Shown here in pieces: positions 41,037-49,778 of a DNA stretch of 64,000 nt. This stretch comes from Amphibacillus sediminis NBRC 103570 (GTDB taxonomy: Bacteria; Bacillota; Bacilli; Bacillales; Amphibacillaceae), in the NCBI RefSeq assembly GCF_001552275.1, contig NZ_BCQW01000012.1:1-64000 (forward strand), written 5' to 3'. The position numbers and the translations under genes were made by a program. The notes under the pieces were generated by a model. The model was not told where the DNA came from, ran no database searches, and worked only from the letters and a program-made list of their open reading frames with translations. Positions within the stretch are counted from its first letter, which is position 1. Every line of letters starts with the position of its first letter.

Positions 41037-42758
41037 TTAGCCCAATTTAGGCTTATCTACTAACTTAACTCTATTTGTGTTTGTCCCTTCTAATTCCAAG
41101 ATAACGATCTCATTTTTACCCTTTTTCAACAATGGCCCTGGTAGATATAATCTTTTTTGGGGACCAGCTGTATTCCAGTACCTTCCTAAGTTAAATCCAT
41201 TAATAAATACATTCCCCTTACCAAATCCCTCAACGTCGACAAAAGTATCACAGGCATCCTCTACTTCTATGAAGCCACGGTAGAATTTAGGGAACCGGCT
41301 ATCCTTCGAAACAAACTCCTTTGGTAAATGATCTGTATTGATTAAATACATTTCCCAATTAAACCAGTACTGCTGACCTAACCAAATATTTTTAACCATC
41401 CCTTTTTTATCACTTAAATGTTCACCATAATTTGCCCGTCCCATATTTTCCACAAGGATTTCTAGAACATTACTCTCTTCCGTGAAATTTAATTTTAATT
41501 CCTTGTTCTGATCATTTATATATGTGGTTAATACATATTCACCATTGATGTAGATATAGGATCGATCACGAATAGCGTCGGAATTAAACGACAACTCTCC
41601 TTGGCGATTAACTGTTGTCCGATAAAGCGTATAACCATATGGGTGATCAAGCTCTTCCATTGATAGCGGAGTAATAGAGTTAACCTTTTTACTACAATCA
41701 CTCAAAACATCAAACAAACTCGTTGACTCTGTTAACTCAACATCACCATACGTATGTGTTGTGATTTTACTTTTATAATCATCCGGAACATCGATATAAT
41801 TACTTAATACTTTTTTAATCGCTTTATATTTTTCTGTTATCTCACCATTCTCCGTTAATAAAGCATCATAATCATAGCTTGTGATCGTTGGATAATAAAG
41901 ATCATAGTAATTCGCACCATTCATAAAGCCAAAATTTGTACCGCCGTGAAACATATAAAAGTTTACAGAGCTTTTTGTCTTCATTAAATCTTTAAAAACT
42001 TCAGCAGCATCGCTGGCACTACGTGTGTGATGCTTTCCATTCCAATGGTCAAACCAGCCTATCCAAAATTCCATAACCATTTTAGGTGAGTTTGGTTTAA
42101 ATTTCTTAAGCTTCCCGAACGCTTCATCTACTCTTGAACCAAAATTCACGGTTGTGGTTACATCAGGTAAAGAACCTTGTTCAATAAACTCTGGTCCATC
42201 CGAAGTAAATAAGAAAGTATCTAAATGATGCTTTTTATATTGATTTTTTAAAAAACTTAAATATTCCAGGTCATTCCCATATGCACCATACTCATTTTCA
42301 ATTTGCATAGCAATGACCGGACCACCATGTTGATATAGATACCGTTCAAACTTTGGTAATAAAACATCAAAATATTCTTCAACATGCTTCAAAAAAACAG
42401 GATGACTACTTCTTAAAATGGCCCCTTTATCCTTAAGCAACCATGCTGGTAATCCGCCCATTTCCCACTCTGCACATATGAAAGGTGATGGTCTTAAAAT
42501 AACATATAAGTCTAAGCTTTGTGCCAATGCAATGAACGCTTCAACATCTGCTAAACCAGAAAAATAAAATTCTCCTTTTTTCGGTTCGTGAAGATTCCAA
42601 GGTATATATGTCTCAACCGTATTTAATCCTAAAGCTTTTAATTTGAGCAGTCTATCTTCCCAATGCTCAGGCACTGTCCGGAAATAATGTATCGCTCCTG
42701 ATAATATCTGGAATGGTTGACCTTCCAAATAAAACTTACCATTATTTACTGTAAGCAT
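41037..42758 (-). CDS. Glycoside hydrolase family 35 beta-galactosidase
   Basis: A 573-residue enzyme that releases terminal beta-galactose. The TIM barrel (about 1-310) carries acid/base E156 in MQIENEYGAYG and nucleophile E230 in MVMEFWIGWFDHW; two jelly-roll domains follow, the last with GFNLGRYWNTAGPQKRLYLP. No signal peptide. It is transcribed alone from a clear promoter with a leader of about 200 bases and its own terminator, so it is expressed separately from the other glycosidases although it probably shares their substrate. GH35 enzymes of this bacterial type often cut beta-1,3- or beta-1,4-galactosides. Confidence 0.93.
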   Translation of the reverse strand: MLTVNNGKFYLEGQPFQILSGAIHYFRTVPEHWEDRLLKLKALGLNTVETYIPWNLHEPKKGEFYFSGLADVEAFIALAQSLDLYVILRPSPFICAEWEMGGLPAWLLKDKGAILRSSHPVFLKHVEEYFDVLLPKFERYLYQHGGPVIAMQIENEYGAYGNDLEYLSFLKNQYKKHHLDTFLFTSDGPEFIEQGSLPDVTTTVNFGSRVDEAFGKLKKFKPNSPKMVMEFWIGWFDHWNGKHHTRSASDAAEVFKDLMKTKSSVNFYMFHGGTNFGFMNGANYYDLYYPTITSYDYDALLTENGEITEKYKAIKKVLSNYIDVPDDYKSKITTHTYGDVELTESTSLFDVLSDCSKKVNSITPLSMEELDHPYGYTLYRTTVNRQGELSFNSDAIRDRSYIYINGEYVLTTYINDQNKELKLNFTEESNVLEILVENMGRANYGEHLSDKKGMVKNIWLGQQYWFNWEMYLINTDHLPKEFVSKDSRFPKFYRGFIEVEDACDTFVDVEGFGKGNVFINGFNLGRYWNTAGPQKRLYLPGPLLKKGKNEIVILELEGTNTNRVKLVDKPKLG

Positions 42759-42969
42759 GTCGTCCCTCCTCTAGATCATACATACTCTTTTCAATTTTTA
42801 ACCAAATAAACTTAGGAGATTTCCATCGTTTTCCCTTTGCTATGCGATTGATCTTTTAGTAATTTTAGCTCAAAAACAAATAATATTTAGTAAAGCAAAG
42901 GCTTTTTTGACGTTTATTCCCCCATAATGTACTGATTCAAGAACTATTTAACAATCCTTACACATGTTG
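42759..42969 (-). other. Leader of the GH35 transcript
   Basis: About 200 transcribed bases between the predicted start site and the GH35 ATG. The end holds a strong GGAGGG ribosome site. No riboswitch fold or leader peptide was recognised. Confidence 0.4.
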
Positions 42970-42998
42970 ATTTTAATTGTTATTACTATTTTAGTCAA
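42970..42998 (-). promoter_or_regulatory. Sigma-A promoter of the GH35 gene
   Basis: Leftward TTGACT (42998-42993), 17-bp spacer, TAAAAT (42975-42970); ten of twelve consensus positions. Confidence 0.65.
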
Positions 42999-43014
42999 GT
43001 AAATTTAACTAAAA

Positions 43015-43028
43015 AGTAAACGCATTCA
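43015..43028 (+). promoter_or_regulatory. Weak cre-like site
   Basis: AGTAAACGCATTCA, about 16 bases upstream of the GH35 -35. It shares the AGTAAnCGC core with the site at 39778 (AGTAAGCGCTAACA), which is why I list it. The region 43029-43369 shows nothing I can support. Confidence 0.3.
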
Positions 43029-43369
43029 GACTTGTTAGTGAAAGAAATTAATTTCAAATATTTTTGATCATACCTTGTTTATCCGACCATTTAAAGTTGA
43101 ACTGTTTTAGTAAACGAACGTGTCAACGAATACTTCAACCATTTCGCTTGTGTTTAAACAGACTTCATCTATTTATTTCAGATAGTCTCTCTAGAAAGGC
43201 CATATGCTTAAAACCTCTCTGCTTTCATAGAATGTTAATGGGATTGATTAATTGACGATAAACATGCGACTATTACAGCACTATATGATTGTTTTTAATG
43301 ATATCACCTTATGCCAAGGTTTTAGTCGAACCTACCTATTAACTCGTCTAAGATAATATAAAAAAAGGA

Positions 43370-43398
43370 TTGACACCACGCTCTGGCTATTGTATTAT
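43370..43398 (+). promoter_or_regulatory. Promoter of the tRNA-Met gene
   Basis: TTGACA (43370-43375), 17-bp spacer, TATTAT (43393-43398), 29 bases before the tRNA. Near-consensus, as expected for a stable RNA gene. Confidence 0.85.
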
Positions 43399-43427
43399 AT
43401 CACTTGTGACTTTAATATTTTGATTTT

Positions 43428-43504
43428 GGCGGTGTAGCTCAGCTGGCGAGAGCGTACGGTTCATACCCGTGAGGTCGGGGGTTCGATCCCCTCCGCCGCT
43501 ACCA
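43428..43504 (+). tRNA. tRNA-Met (anticodon CAT, elongator type)
   Basis: 77 bases with encoded CCA end. Acceptor stem GGCGGTG/CGCCGCT (G1-U72 end pair), D-arm GCTCAGCTGGCGAGAGC, anticodon loop GTTCATACC and T-arm GGGGGTTCGATCCCC are all intact. It corresponds to the trnSL-Met gene between yabR and spoIIE in B. subtilis. The tRNA-Glu that follows it there is not in this window. Confidence 0.96.
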
Positions 43505-43535
43505 TTATGACCAAACCATGTACATAATTATATTT

Positions 43536-43570
43536 AAAGAGAGAGAAGCATCTGCTTCTCTCTCTTTTTT
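43536..43570 (+). terminator. Terminator of the tRNA-Met gene
   Basis: AAGAGAGAGAAGCA and TGCTTCTCTCTCTT form a 14-bp perfect stem with a 2-base core loop, followed by TTTT. Confidence 0.9.
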
Positions 43571-43775
43571 AATAATCCGTAGAGTGGATTTATGATTTTA
43601 AACTGATTAGCTAGCCTAGCAACAGAAAAGAGAATACGGACGGAAGCAAGAAGTTAAGAAGCAGTTGGTCAATATATTGTTAACATTTTAAAAAAAATGT
43701 GGGATTTTTTCTCAAAAGAAAAAGGGAAATGTACCTCCTTTATCGAATCATATAAAACGTAAGATAAAAATAATA

Positions 43776-44501
43776 TTGGAGGGTATTAGCACTGTATCTG
43801 CCAATGAGGACGATTCATTACCATCAGAATCAGAGATGGATAGTTTTTTGCTTGATCTGGGTATGCCTTCAGGTACAATTGAGAATTTAACGTATTTTGG
43901 TAAGCTGGAGATTTTCAATACTGTTGATGAAGATGCAGTTTTTGATGGGTATACAGAAGAAGATGTGTATCTACCTGAAGAAAATGATGGTGATATATCT
44001 TTATTTTCTATTCCAAAAAGTCAATTGCAGTTAAAAGTTTCGGGGTTTAAAAACAGTGATGGAACGTATTCTATCTATCCGAGTTTTATTTGGAAAACAA
44101 AAAATAGATTAAGAAATGATACATTTTCTTTTGTGTTGGATAATAATAATTGGACAACGGTAGCTGGTAATGTTGGATTGAATATTCATATGGTAAATGC
44201 TACACCTGGTATTACCGATAAGTTTTATTATGATAGACCATCGTCTTCTAGTTATTCAGGACACAGGTTTCAAATACCGCAGAATCATGGAAAGACTAAC
44301 CACAAACATTATGAAGGGCATGCTCATTTTAAAGCAAAAAGTAAAAAAAGCAAGGTAGATAAACGAATTATTTTGAGTTATGGAAATGATACTACTTCTA
44401 GTGGTAATCTATCATATAGTGTAAGTATTGGTATCTTTTCTGTATCCTATTCTGGTGGAGGGAAAAACTTAAGAACAACATCTGAAACATTATCTTGGTA
44501 G
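43776..44501 (+). CDS. Secreted-type protein of unknown function, probably 5'-truncated
   Basis: 241 residues if read from TTG 43776, but GGAGGG lies inside that codon region, so no proper ribosome site precedes it. The reading frame continues upstream without an ATG or hydrophobic stretch. The first residues GISTVSANEDD look like the end of a signal peptide (VSA then N), and the mature part (acidic N-terminus; later QLQLKVSGFKNSDGTYSIYP and repeated Ser/Gly/Tyr strands at the end) looks like a beta-rich exported protein. I infer loss of the signal peptide and start by a deletion; the gene may be dead. No family is recognised. Low GC compared with neighbours. Confidence 0.55.
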   Translation: MEGISTVSANEDDSLPSESEMDSFLLDLGMPSGTIENLTYFGKLEIFNTVDEDAVFDGYTEEDVYLPEENDGDISLFSIPKSQLQLKVSGFKNSDGTYSIYPSFIWKTKNRLRNDTFSFVLDNNNWTTVAGNVGLNIHMVNATPGITDKFYYDRPSSSSYSGHRFQIPQNHGKTNHKHYEGHAHFKAKSKKSKVDKRIILSYGNDTTSSGNLSYSVSIGIFSVSYSGGGKNLRTTSETLSW

Positions 44502-44704
44502 GGGAGAGGGTTAAAATTATTTTACCTTTAATCATCATTTGTATAGTTATAACGCTTGGGTTGTATTGGTTACTACCTATAGTTTTACCTCTCAGTTTAG
44601 GTGGAGACATTATGATGACATTAATCGTGAGTACTATCATTTGTACCAATATTACTTTACTTTATTTAATTTTGTTAGAGTTAAAAGAAAAAGGTAAACA
44701 ATAA
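44495..44704 (+). CDS. Small membrane protein
   Basis: About 65-69 residues with two hydrophobic helices (VKIILPLIIICIVITLGLYW and MTLIVSTIICTNITLLYLIL) and a basic tail KEKGKQ. It overlaps the end of the previous gene. The frame opens at TTG 44495, but the GGGGAG site lies just downstream, before GTTAAAATT, where an ATG would be expected; the start codon may be lost or rare. Function unknown; probably a partner of the secreted protein before it. Its stop codon abuts an R2 repeat. Confidence 0.5.
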   Translation: MVGERVKIILPLIIICIVITLGLYWLLPIVLPLSLGGDIMMTLIVSTIICTNITLLYLILLELKEKGKQ

Positions 44705-44951
44705 AGTGAAACTTCGTTCAGCGGGGGTCTCGACGGATAGGATGTGCTCGTGCAGACATTACGACGCGACATCGCGAACTTAGTCAGCTACCTCTCTCCT
44801 CCACTGAACGTGAGTTAAACCCATCGGGCCGTTACTGGCTGTTGGCTCTCCAACTTAGACATGACGTGTTCCGTTATTTCTTGAAGTGGGAGTCTTACAA
44901 AAGCCCTTCGATGGGGTGAGTAATCGCAGCCCCAGACAGTTACACTGCGAT
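44704..44951 (+). repeat. Dispersed repeat R2, full copy D
   Basis: The longest R2: GTGAAACTTCGTTCAGCGGG, GGATAGGATGTGCTCGTGCA, CCACTGAACGTGAGTTAAAC, GGGCCGTTACTGGCTGTTGG, a CTCCAACTT/AAGTGGGAG hairpin, CCTTCGATGGGGTGAGTAAT and an end at AGTTACACTGCGATAAAA. The reverse complement of the segment at 49600-49754 matches it nearly end to end. Confidence 0.8.
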
Positions 44952-44989
44952 AAAAAAGAGCCAAAACAAATAAAATGTGGCTCTTTTTT
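44952..44989. terminator. Bidirectional terminator after ecfT
   Basis: AAAAAAGAGCCA and TGGCTCTTTTTT, 12-bp stem, 14-base loop. It closes the leftward fmnB-dmkA-ecf unit and stops transcription coming from the small genes. Confidence 0.85.
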
Positions 44990-45053
44990 ATTGTTCTAAA
45001 GTTGTTTTTTTTAAAGAAGCGAAAAAATACACACTACCCAGACACTCCAGCTT

Positions 45054-45881
45054 TTAATAAATAGAAGCTATTAATAACAATACGTTCACTTCATTTAAAA
45101 CATGTAAGCCTAAGGTTAACACTACCATCCCCATTAGACATAGGCTATCTCGGCGAGACCAAGATAATTGGCGAAAGCTGGAACGTTTTTTTCCTGATTG
45201 ATAGCCCTTAACCTCCATCACATCAGCCATTGCCTCTGCCCGATTTAATGAACTTGCAAACAAAGGTAATATGATCGGAACAAGCTTTTTCATCTGTTGA
45301 AGCAAATTCCCTTCTCCAAACACCGTTCCTCGTGCCCGTTGCGCATCCATCACTTTCTGTGTTTCATCTAGCAGATTGGGAATAAATCTTAAAGCAATCG
45401 TCAGCATTAGGACAAAATCCTCTACTGGAATCTTGACATACTTAAGTGGATGTAATAGGAAGCTTATCGCATCAGTCAAATCAATTGGCTTAGTCGTTAA
45501 GGTAACAATTGTAGAAACAAAGATGATCATAACAAAGCGACTAAAGGTGTAAATCCCTGTTAGCAGCCCAAAGCTGGAAATAATAAATGGGCCCATATTA
45601 AAATATACCGTTCCGCCACCTGTAAAAAGAACGCGCAGGCAGGTAGCAAATAAGATTAACCAAATTAACGGCTTAACGCCTCTAATATAGGTCATTAATG
45701 CTACTCTTGAAAGCCGCATCATCATAAGTGTGAAAATAAATAAATAAAGGTAGCCTTGACCATTCTCCACATAAAATAATAAACCAATAAAATAGAGGGC
45801 TGCCATTAGCTTAGCACGAGGATCTAATTGGTGTAAGACAGAATTGCCTGGGAAATAACGTCCTAATATTAGCTTATTCAT
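45054..45881 (-). CDS. ecfT: ECF transporter transmembrane subunit EcfT
   Basis: Energy-coupling subunit shared by vitamin importers. The 275-residue protein has about five membrane segments and the two coupling motifs that bind the ATPases: AQRARGTVFG and AMADVMEVKGY. Its start overlaps ecfA2 by 4 bases. In B. subtilis ecfA1-ecfA2-ecfT follow rplQ; here the set lies in the EET locus, as an ecf set does in Listeria, where it supports flavin transport. The S-component (RibU) is not in the window. Confidence 0.93.
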   Translation of the reverse strand: MNKLILGRYFPGNSVLHQLDPRAKLMAALYFIGLLFYVENGQGYLYLFIFTLMMMRLSRVALMTYIRGVKPLIWLILFATCLRVLFTGGGTVYFNMGPFIISSFGLLTGIYTFSRFVMIIFVSTIVTLTTKPIDLTDAISFLLHPLKYVKIPVEDFVLMLTIALRFIPNLLDETQKVMDAQRARGTVFGEGNLLQQMKKLVPIILPLFASSLNRAEAMADVMEVKGYQSGKKRSSFRQLSWSRRDSLCLMGMVVLTLGLHVLNEVNVLLLIASIY

Positions 45882-46735
45882 ACCAAGCCCTCCCTTATAA
45901 GCATTTGTGATAATTCATCTAAGGTTAGGCAGGTTTGCTTGAAGGTCATATTTTTAGCCCGTTCAATTTTACGTTGTAATCTCAAAGGTTCTGGTAAATC
46001 AATATGCCAAGCTGAGGTTAGATGATTATCTTGAAAAAAGGTGCGAACGGGTTGATGACATACTAGCTTTCCCTGATCGATCAAGAGCACGTCATCTGCA
46101 TATGTCGCCACATCATTCATGTCATGTGTAACCAAAACGGTCGTTAACCTCTTTTGTACATGTAACGTTTTAATCATCGTTAATATTTTTTGTTTACCCT
46201 CAGGGTCTAATCCTGCTCCAGGCTCATCAAGAATAAGCACATCAGGATTTGTTGCTAAGATGCCCGCGATCGCAACGCGACGTTGCTGACCACCAGATAA
46301 AGAAAAGGGTGAGCGTTCAAGTATGTCTGGATCTAAGCCAACTAACCGAATGCTTTCTTGAACGGCTTTTTTCGTTTCTTGTTCATTTAAACCAAAGTTT
46401 CTCGGTCCAAAAGCAATGTCTTTGCCAACTGTTTCGGCGAAGAGCTGGTGTTCGGGAAATTGGAAAACCATGCCCACTCGCTTACGGATTTGATTGATAA
46501 CTTTCTTATTGGCTTGTTGGCTAAGCTCCAATTCCCCTATGCTTACTTCTCCTTTAGCTGGTAAAAGCAGGCCGTTCATTAGCTTTAATAGACTAGACTT
46601 CCCTGCTCCCGTTCTTCCAATCACCGCTGTAAACGATCCGGACTCTAAGCTAAACGTGACATCATCAATAATATTTCTTGCGCGGATTGGCCCCAACTGA
46701 TAGTCGGCTTTAACTGATCTAAAATTCACCTGCAT
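45878..46735 (-). CDS. ecfA2: ECF transporter ATPase EcfA2
   Basis: ATP-binding subunit, 285 residues. Walker A GRTGAGKSS (40-48), Q-loop VGMVFQFPEHQLF, signature LSGGQQRR, Walker B LILDEPGAGLDP and the switch histidine in LVTHDM are intact. FPEHQLF is characteristic of EcfA2 over EcfA1. It overlaps ecfA1 by 10 bases and ecfT by 4, so the three subunits are coupled. Confidence 0.95.
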   Translation of the reverse strand: MQVNFRSVKADYQLGPIRARNIIDDVTFSLESGSFTAVIGRTGAGKSSLLKLMNGLLLPAKGEVSIGELELSQQANKKVINQIRKRVGMVFQFPEHQLFAETVGKDIAFGPRNFGLNEQETKKAVQESIRLVGLDPDILERSPFSLSGGQQRRVAIAGILATNPDVLILDEPGAGLDPEGKQKILTMIKTLHVQKRLTTVLVTHDMNDVATYADDVLLIDQGKLVCHQPVRTFFQDNHLTSAWHIDLPEPLRLQRKIERAKNMTFKQTCLTLDELSQMLIREGLV

Positions 46736-47541
46736 AACCAGTCCACCAATTCTTTTTCGGACATATACGCATCAGGCATCGACCCACCTAGCTCAATTAG
46801 TTTTCGCTTCAACTGTTCAGCAAAAGGCGGGGTAAAGTCCGGATGAGCCTCAAAAATCACAGCAGGAGGGCCATGGTCAATAAGTACACCATCCTTCAGA
46901 ACAATAACCTGATCTGCTTGCGCAGCCTCTGAACGATCATGGGTTATAGAGATAATCGTTAAGCCCAGCTTTGCTTGAAGTTCTCTTAATAAAGCTAACA
47001 ACTCGCGTCTACTCTTCGGATCAAGCATAACAAAAGCTTCATCAAAGATCATTAAATCAGGCTCTAATGCTAAGACACCGGCAATCGCAACCCGTTGCTT
47101 TTGTCCCCCCGATAATTGAGAGGGGTCTTTTTCTCGAAGCTCATACATATGAACAAGCCTTAATGCTCGAAAGACCCTTTCTTGCATCTCATGATCGTCT
47201 ATGTTTAGGTTTTCTAAAGCAAATGCCACATCATCTTGAACAGTCGTACCTATGAATTGATTATCAGGATTTTGCAATACAATGCCTATTCGTTGTCTTA
47301 ATTGCCACTTAGTACGTTCGGTTAACCTCTTGCCATTAATTAAAATCGAACCACTTTCCGGCTCGGCCAAGCCAACGATTAATCGAGCCAAAGTTGATTT
47401 ACCTGAACCATTGTTACCAATAACCGCTAACCATTCACCAGCGTTCACTGTAAACGATATATCTGATAACGCATAGTGACTTTTCGTTACATGATAACGA
47501 TACGTGACCTGATCGACACATAACATTGGAGGATTGTCCAT
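46726..47541 (-). CDS. ecfA1: ECF transporter ATPase EcfA1
   Basis: ATP-binding subunit, 271 residues. Walker A GNNGSGKST (42-50), Q-loop VLQNPDNQFIG (typical of EcfA1), signature LSGGQKQR, Walker B LMIFDEAFVMLDP, H-loop SITHD. It starts 19 bases after dmkA in the leftward EET unit. Confidence 0.95.
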   Translation of the reverse strand: MDNPPMLCVDQVTYRYHVTKSHYALSDISFTVNAGEWLAVIGNNGSGKSTLARLIVGLAEPESGSILINGKRLTERTKWQLRQRIGIVLQNPDNQFIGTTVQDDVAFALENLNIDDHEMQERVFRALRLVHMYELREKDPSQLSGGQKQRVAIAGVLALEPDLMIFDEAFVMLDPKSRRELLALLRELQAKLGLTIISITHDRSEAAQADQVIVLKDGVLIDHGPPAVIFEAHPDFTPPFAEQLKRKLIELGGSMPDAYMSEKELVDWLCR

Positions 47542-47560
47542 GCTATCTGCCCCCTATCCA

Positions 47561-48502
47561 TTAAATAAGTAATAAAGAAATTATCAGCATAATTACCACA
47601 GAACCATTCACTAATACTAAGTTTTTTATAGCAACCGAAAATGTCTCTGCTTTAACCTGTTTCTTATTGAACAACTTTACCTGCCGATAAACAGGGTAGA
47701 CAATCAGTAAAGCGATTAACAGCATTATCGGAAGTAGGCGTAAAGCAACTGCTAGAATCAATGCGACAAATGATAGAAAATAAAGTGCATTAAATAGGAT
47801 AACGGCATTTTTCTTTCCTATATAATAGGGTAGTGTAAAGCGATGGTTGACAATATCCTCTTCTAAGTCACATATATTGTTAGCTAGCATCAGGTTAGCA
47901 ATTGTAAAAATTGATGGAACGGAAACGAGTGCAATCTCTAATAATAACAATAGATTAGCCTGAAATAGAATCATATGTCCATCCCATGTCAGTTGAACAA
48001 TTCCCTGATCATATGCATTAACATAAACAGCCAAGAACACAATACCGAAGCCCATTGTAACACCAGAAAAGACCTCTCCGAGTGGCATTCTAGATAACGG
48101 AATCGGACCAAAGGTATAAAAGATACCAATACCAAAGCATAGCATACCGATTAATAGGACAAATAAATCGGTGCGCGCAACTAGCCAGATTCCAAGCCCT
48201 GTTGATGTGATCAGCATGGTTAAGATAGTGATGATCACCGTACGTTCAGGAATTTGAGCTTGACCAATTATATTGCGTTCTTGACGATAAAGATCTGAGC
48301 TAGCCTTGCGATAATCCATATAATTATTAATCGCAGTTGTTGTTAAATCGAAAATAAGCATAGCAAAGAAGAAAATAAGGGTATTAACTAAACTAAAAGA
48401 TTGATAGCGATAGATAACGAATAATAAACCTATTAAAAAGGGAAATAGGCTGGCTATTTTTGTTTGAATCTCAACTAATTTTAAAAAAGATATGATATTC
48501 AT
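47561..48502 (-). CDS. dmkA: UbiA-type prenyltransferase, demethylmenaquinone synthesis
   Basis: A 313-residue membrane protein of the MenA/UbiA family that joins a polyprenyl chain to dihydroxynaphthoate. First aspartate-rich motif INNYMDYRKASSD (58-70), second NNICDLEEDIVNHR; about eight membrane segments. Because it sits with fmnB, ecf genes, ndh2, eetB and dmkB, I name it after DmkA of the Listeria EET locus, a MenA paralogue dedicated to this route. It could equally be the only MenA of the cell. Confidence 0.88.
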   Translation of the reverse strand: MNIISFLKLVEIQTKIASLFPFLIGLLFVIYRYQSFSLVNTLIFFFAMLIFDLTTTAINNYMDYRKASSDLYRQERNIIGQAQIPERTVIITILTMLITSTGLGIWLVARTDLFVLLIGMLCFGIGIFYTFGPIPLSRMPLGEVFSGVTMGFGIVFLAVYVNAYDQGIVQLTWDGHMILFQANLLLLLEIALVSVPSIFTIANLMLANNICDLEEDIVNHRFTLPYYIGKKNAVILFNALYFLSFVALILAVALRLLPIMLLIALLIVYPVYRQVKLFNKKQVKAETFSVAIKNLVLVNGSVVIMLIISLLLI

Positions 48503-48511
48503 ACGCTCACC

Positions 48512-49558
48512 TTATCCTTCAACATCAACGAGTTTAAAGTTATCATTAACCAGCTCAAACGTATCAACTAAGCCAGAACTTAGGATAATCTCTTGATCTC
48601 TAGTGACAAAAACTGCTTCTACATCATCGAGTGATTCAATAAATGTTTTTCCAGCCTCTAATCCTTTCGCAAAAACGACTGTCGATAAGGCATCTCCGTC
48701 TATCGAGTAATCACTAATAATTGTAACACCTGCAATCTCATTATCAAATGGATAGCCTGTATCCGGATCAAGCAAGTGATGATATTTAATACCATCAACC
48801 TCGACATAGCGCTCATAAATCCCTGAAGTGACGACAGATTTATTTGTGGCTTGAATACGACCGACTAATTCGCCCCGTGCTAAGAAAGGATTTTGAACCC
48901 CCACTGTCCACTCTTCTCCAGACGGACGATTCCCCTTAACATAAATATTGCCCCCTAGATCGATAATCGCGGAGGTGACACCTTCTTCTTCAAATAGTGC
49001 ATTGACTTGATCAGTAATATATCCCTTAGCTATTGCCCCTAGATCCAGCTGCATATCCGGCTCCTCAAGATACACGCTCTGTTCCTCAGGATTTAAGATC
49101 ACCTTCTCATAATCAATCACGGCGATAGCTTGATCAATTTCCTCCTGATCAGGTTTCCGCGCATCATCATGACCAATTCGCCATAAATGTGTTAATGGTC
49201 CCACACTAATATCAAACCCACCATCTGATAACTTGCCATAGTTTAGGCTTTTATCGATTAAATAATATAACTCCTCTGAAACTGGTACAGGAGCAATACC
49301 TGCCTGACGATTAATTTCTGATATTTCCGAACTTGCTATCTCATCACTTATTATTTGTTCTAATTCTTCAATTAAAGACATGGCAGATTCAATAACATAT
49401 TCTTTATCTTCATCGTATACACTTAAATTAACAACAGTTCCTAACAAGAACTCTGTTTGACGATACGGCGATTCAAGCAGTCCAGATTGGTTAGATGAAC
49501 ACCCAGATAAAACTAACAGTGCCACTACGGCTATAAACCATTTATTTTTTAATCGCAT
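48512..49558 (-). CDS. fmnB: FMN transferase lipoprotein, ApbE family
   Basis: Start ATG 49558 after AGAAAGG (348 residues). Lipobox LSGC with cysteine 20 anchors it outside. ApbE enzymes attach FMN from FAD to a threonine of partner proteins; DLGGNIYVKG, LLDPDTGYPFDN and the metal site DGDALSTVVFAKG are present. In Listeria FmnB modifies PplA, the extracellular electron carrier. No PplA-like gene is visible here, so its target lies elsewhere or is missing. It heads the leftward unit behind a predicted FNR-controlled promoter. Confidence 0.92.
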   Translation of the reverse strand: MRLKNKWFIAVVALLVLSGCSSNQSGLLESPYRQTEFLLGTVVNLSVYDEDKEYVIESAMSLIEELEQIISDEIASSEISEINRQAGIAPVPVSEELYYLIDKSLNYGKLSDGGFDISVGPLTHLWRIGHDDARKPDQEEIDQAIAVIDYEKVILNPEEQSVYLEEPDMQLDLGAIAKGYITDQVNALFEEEGVTSAIIDLGGNIYVKGNRPSGEEWTVGVQNPFLARGELVGRIQATNKSVVTSGIYERYVEVDGIKYHHLLDPDTGYPFDNEIAGVTIISDYSIDGDALSTVVFAKGLEAGKTFIESLDDVEAVFVTRDQEIILSSGLVDTFELVNDNFKLVDVEG

Positions 49559-49599
49559 CGTTAACAACCTTTCTTTTAAAAAATCATGTTAGATTCAAA

Positions 49600-49754
49600 T
49601 TTTATCGCAGTGTAACTGGCTATAAGACTCCTACTTTAACAATAAGGGAACACGTCAATCTAGTGGGAGATCCAAAGCCAATAATGGCCCGATTGGTTCA
49701 ACTAACGTTCAGTGGGGGATGGAATAGCCCCCACTGAACGAAGTTTCACTTTAT
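49600..49754 (-). repeat. Dispersed repeat R2, short copy E in the fmnB leader
   Basis: Read on the minus strand: GTGAAACTTCGTTCAGTGGG, a perfect 13-bp hairpin (CGTTCAGTGGGGG/CCCCCACTGAACG, 49706-49740), AACGTTAGTTGAACCAATCG, TCTCCCACTAGATTGACGTG and an end at AGTTACACTGCGATAAAA. Relative to copy D about 60 bases of the first hairpin loop are missing. It lies between the predicted promoter and start of fmnB, so it should be transcribed. Confidence 0.8.
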
Positions 49755-49778
49755 CGTCGTTCAAATTAATGATCTGCT

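Noticed and set aside
43064-43255. 63-codon plus-strand frame upstream of tRNA-Met, looked like a possible transposase fragment
   Set aside because: No recognisable transposase motif, no ribosome site, and no terminal repeats nearby.
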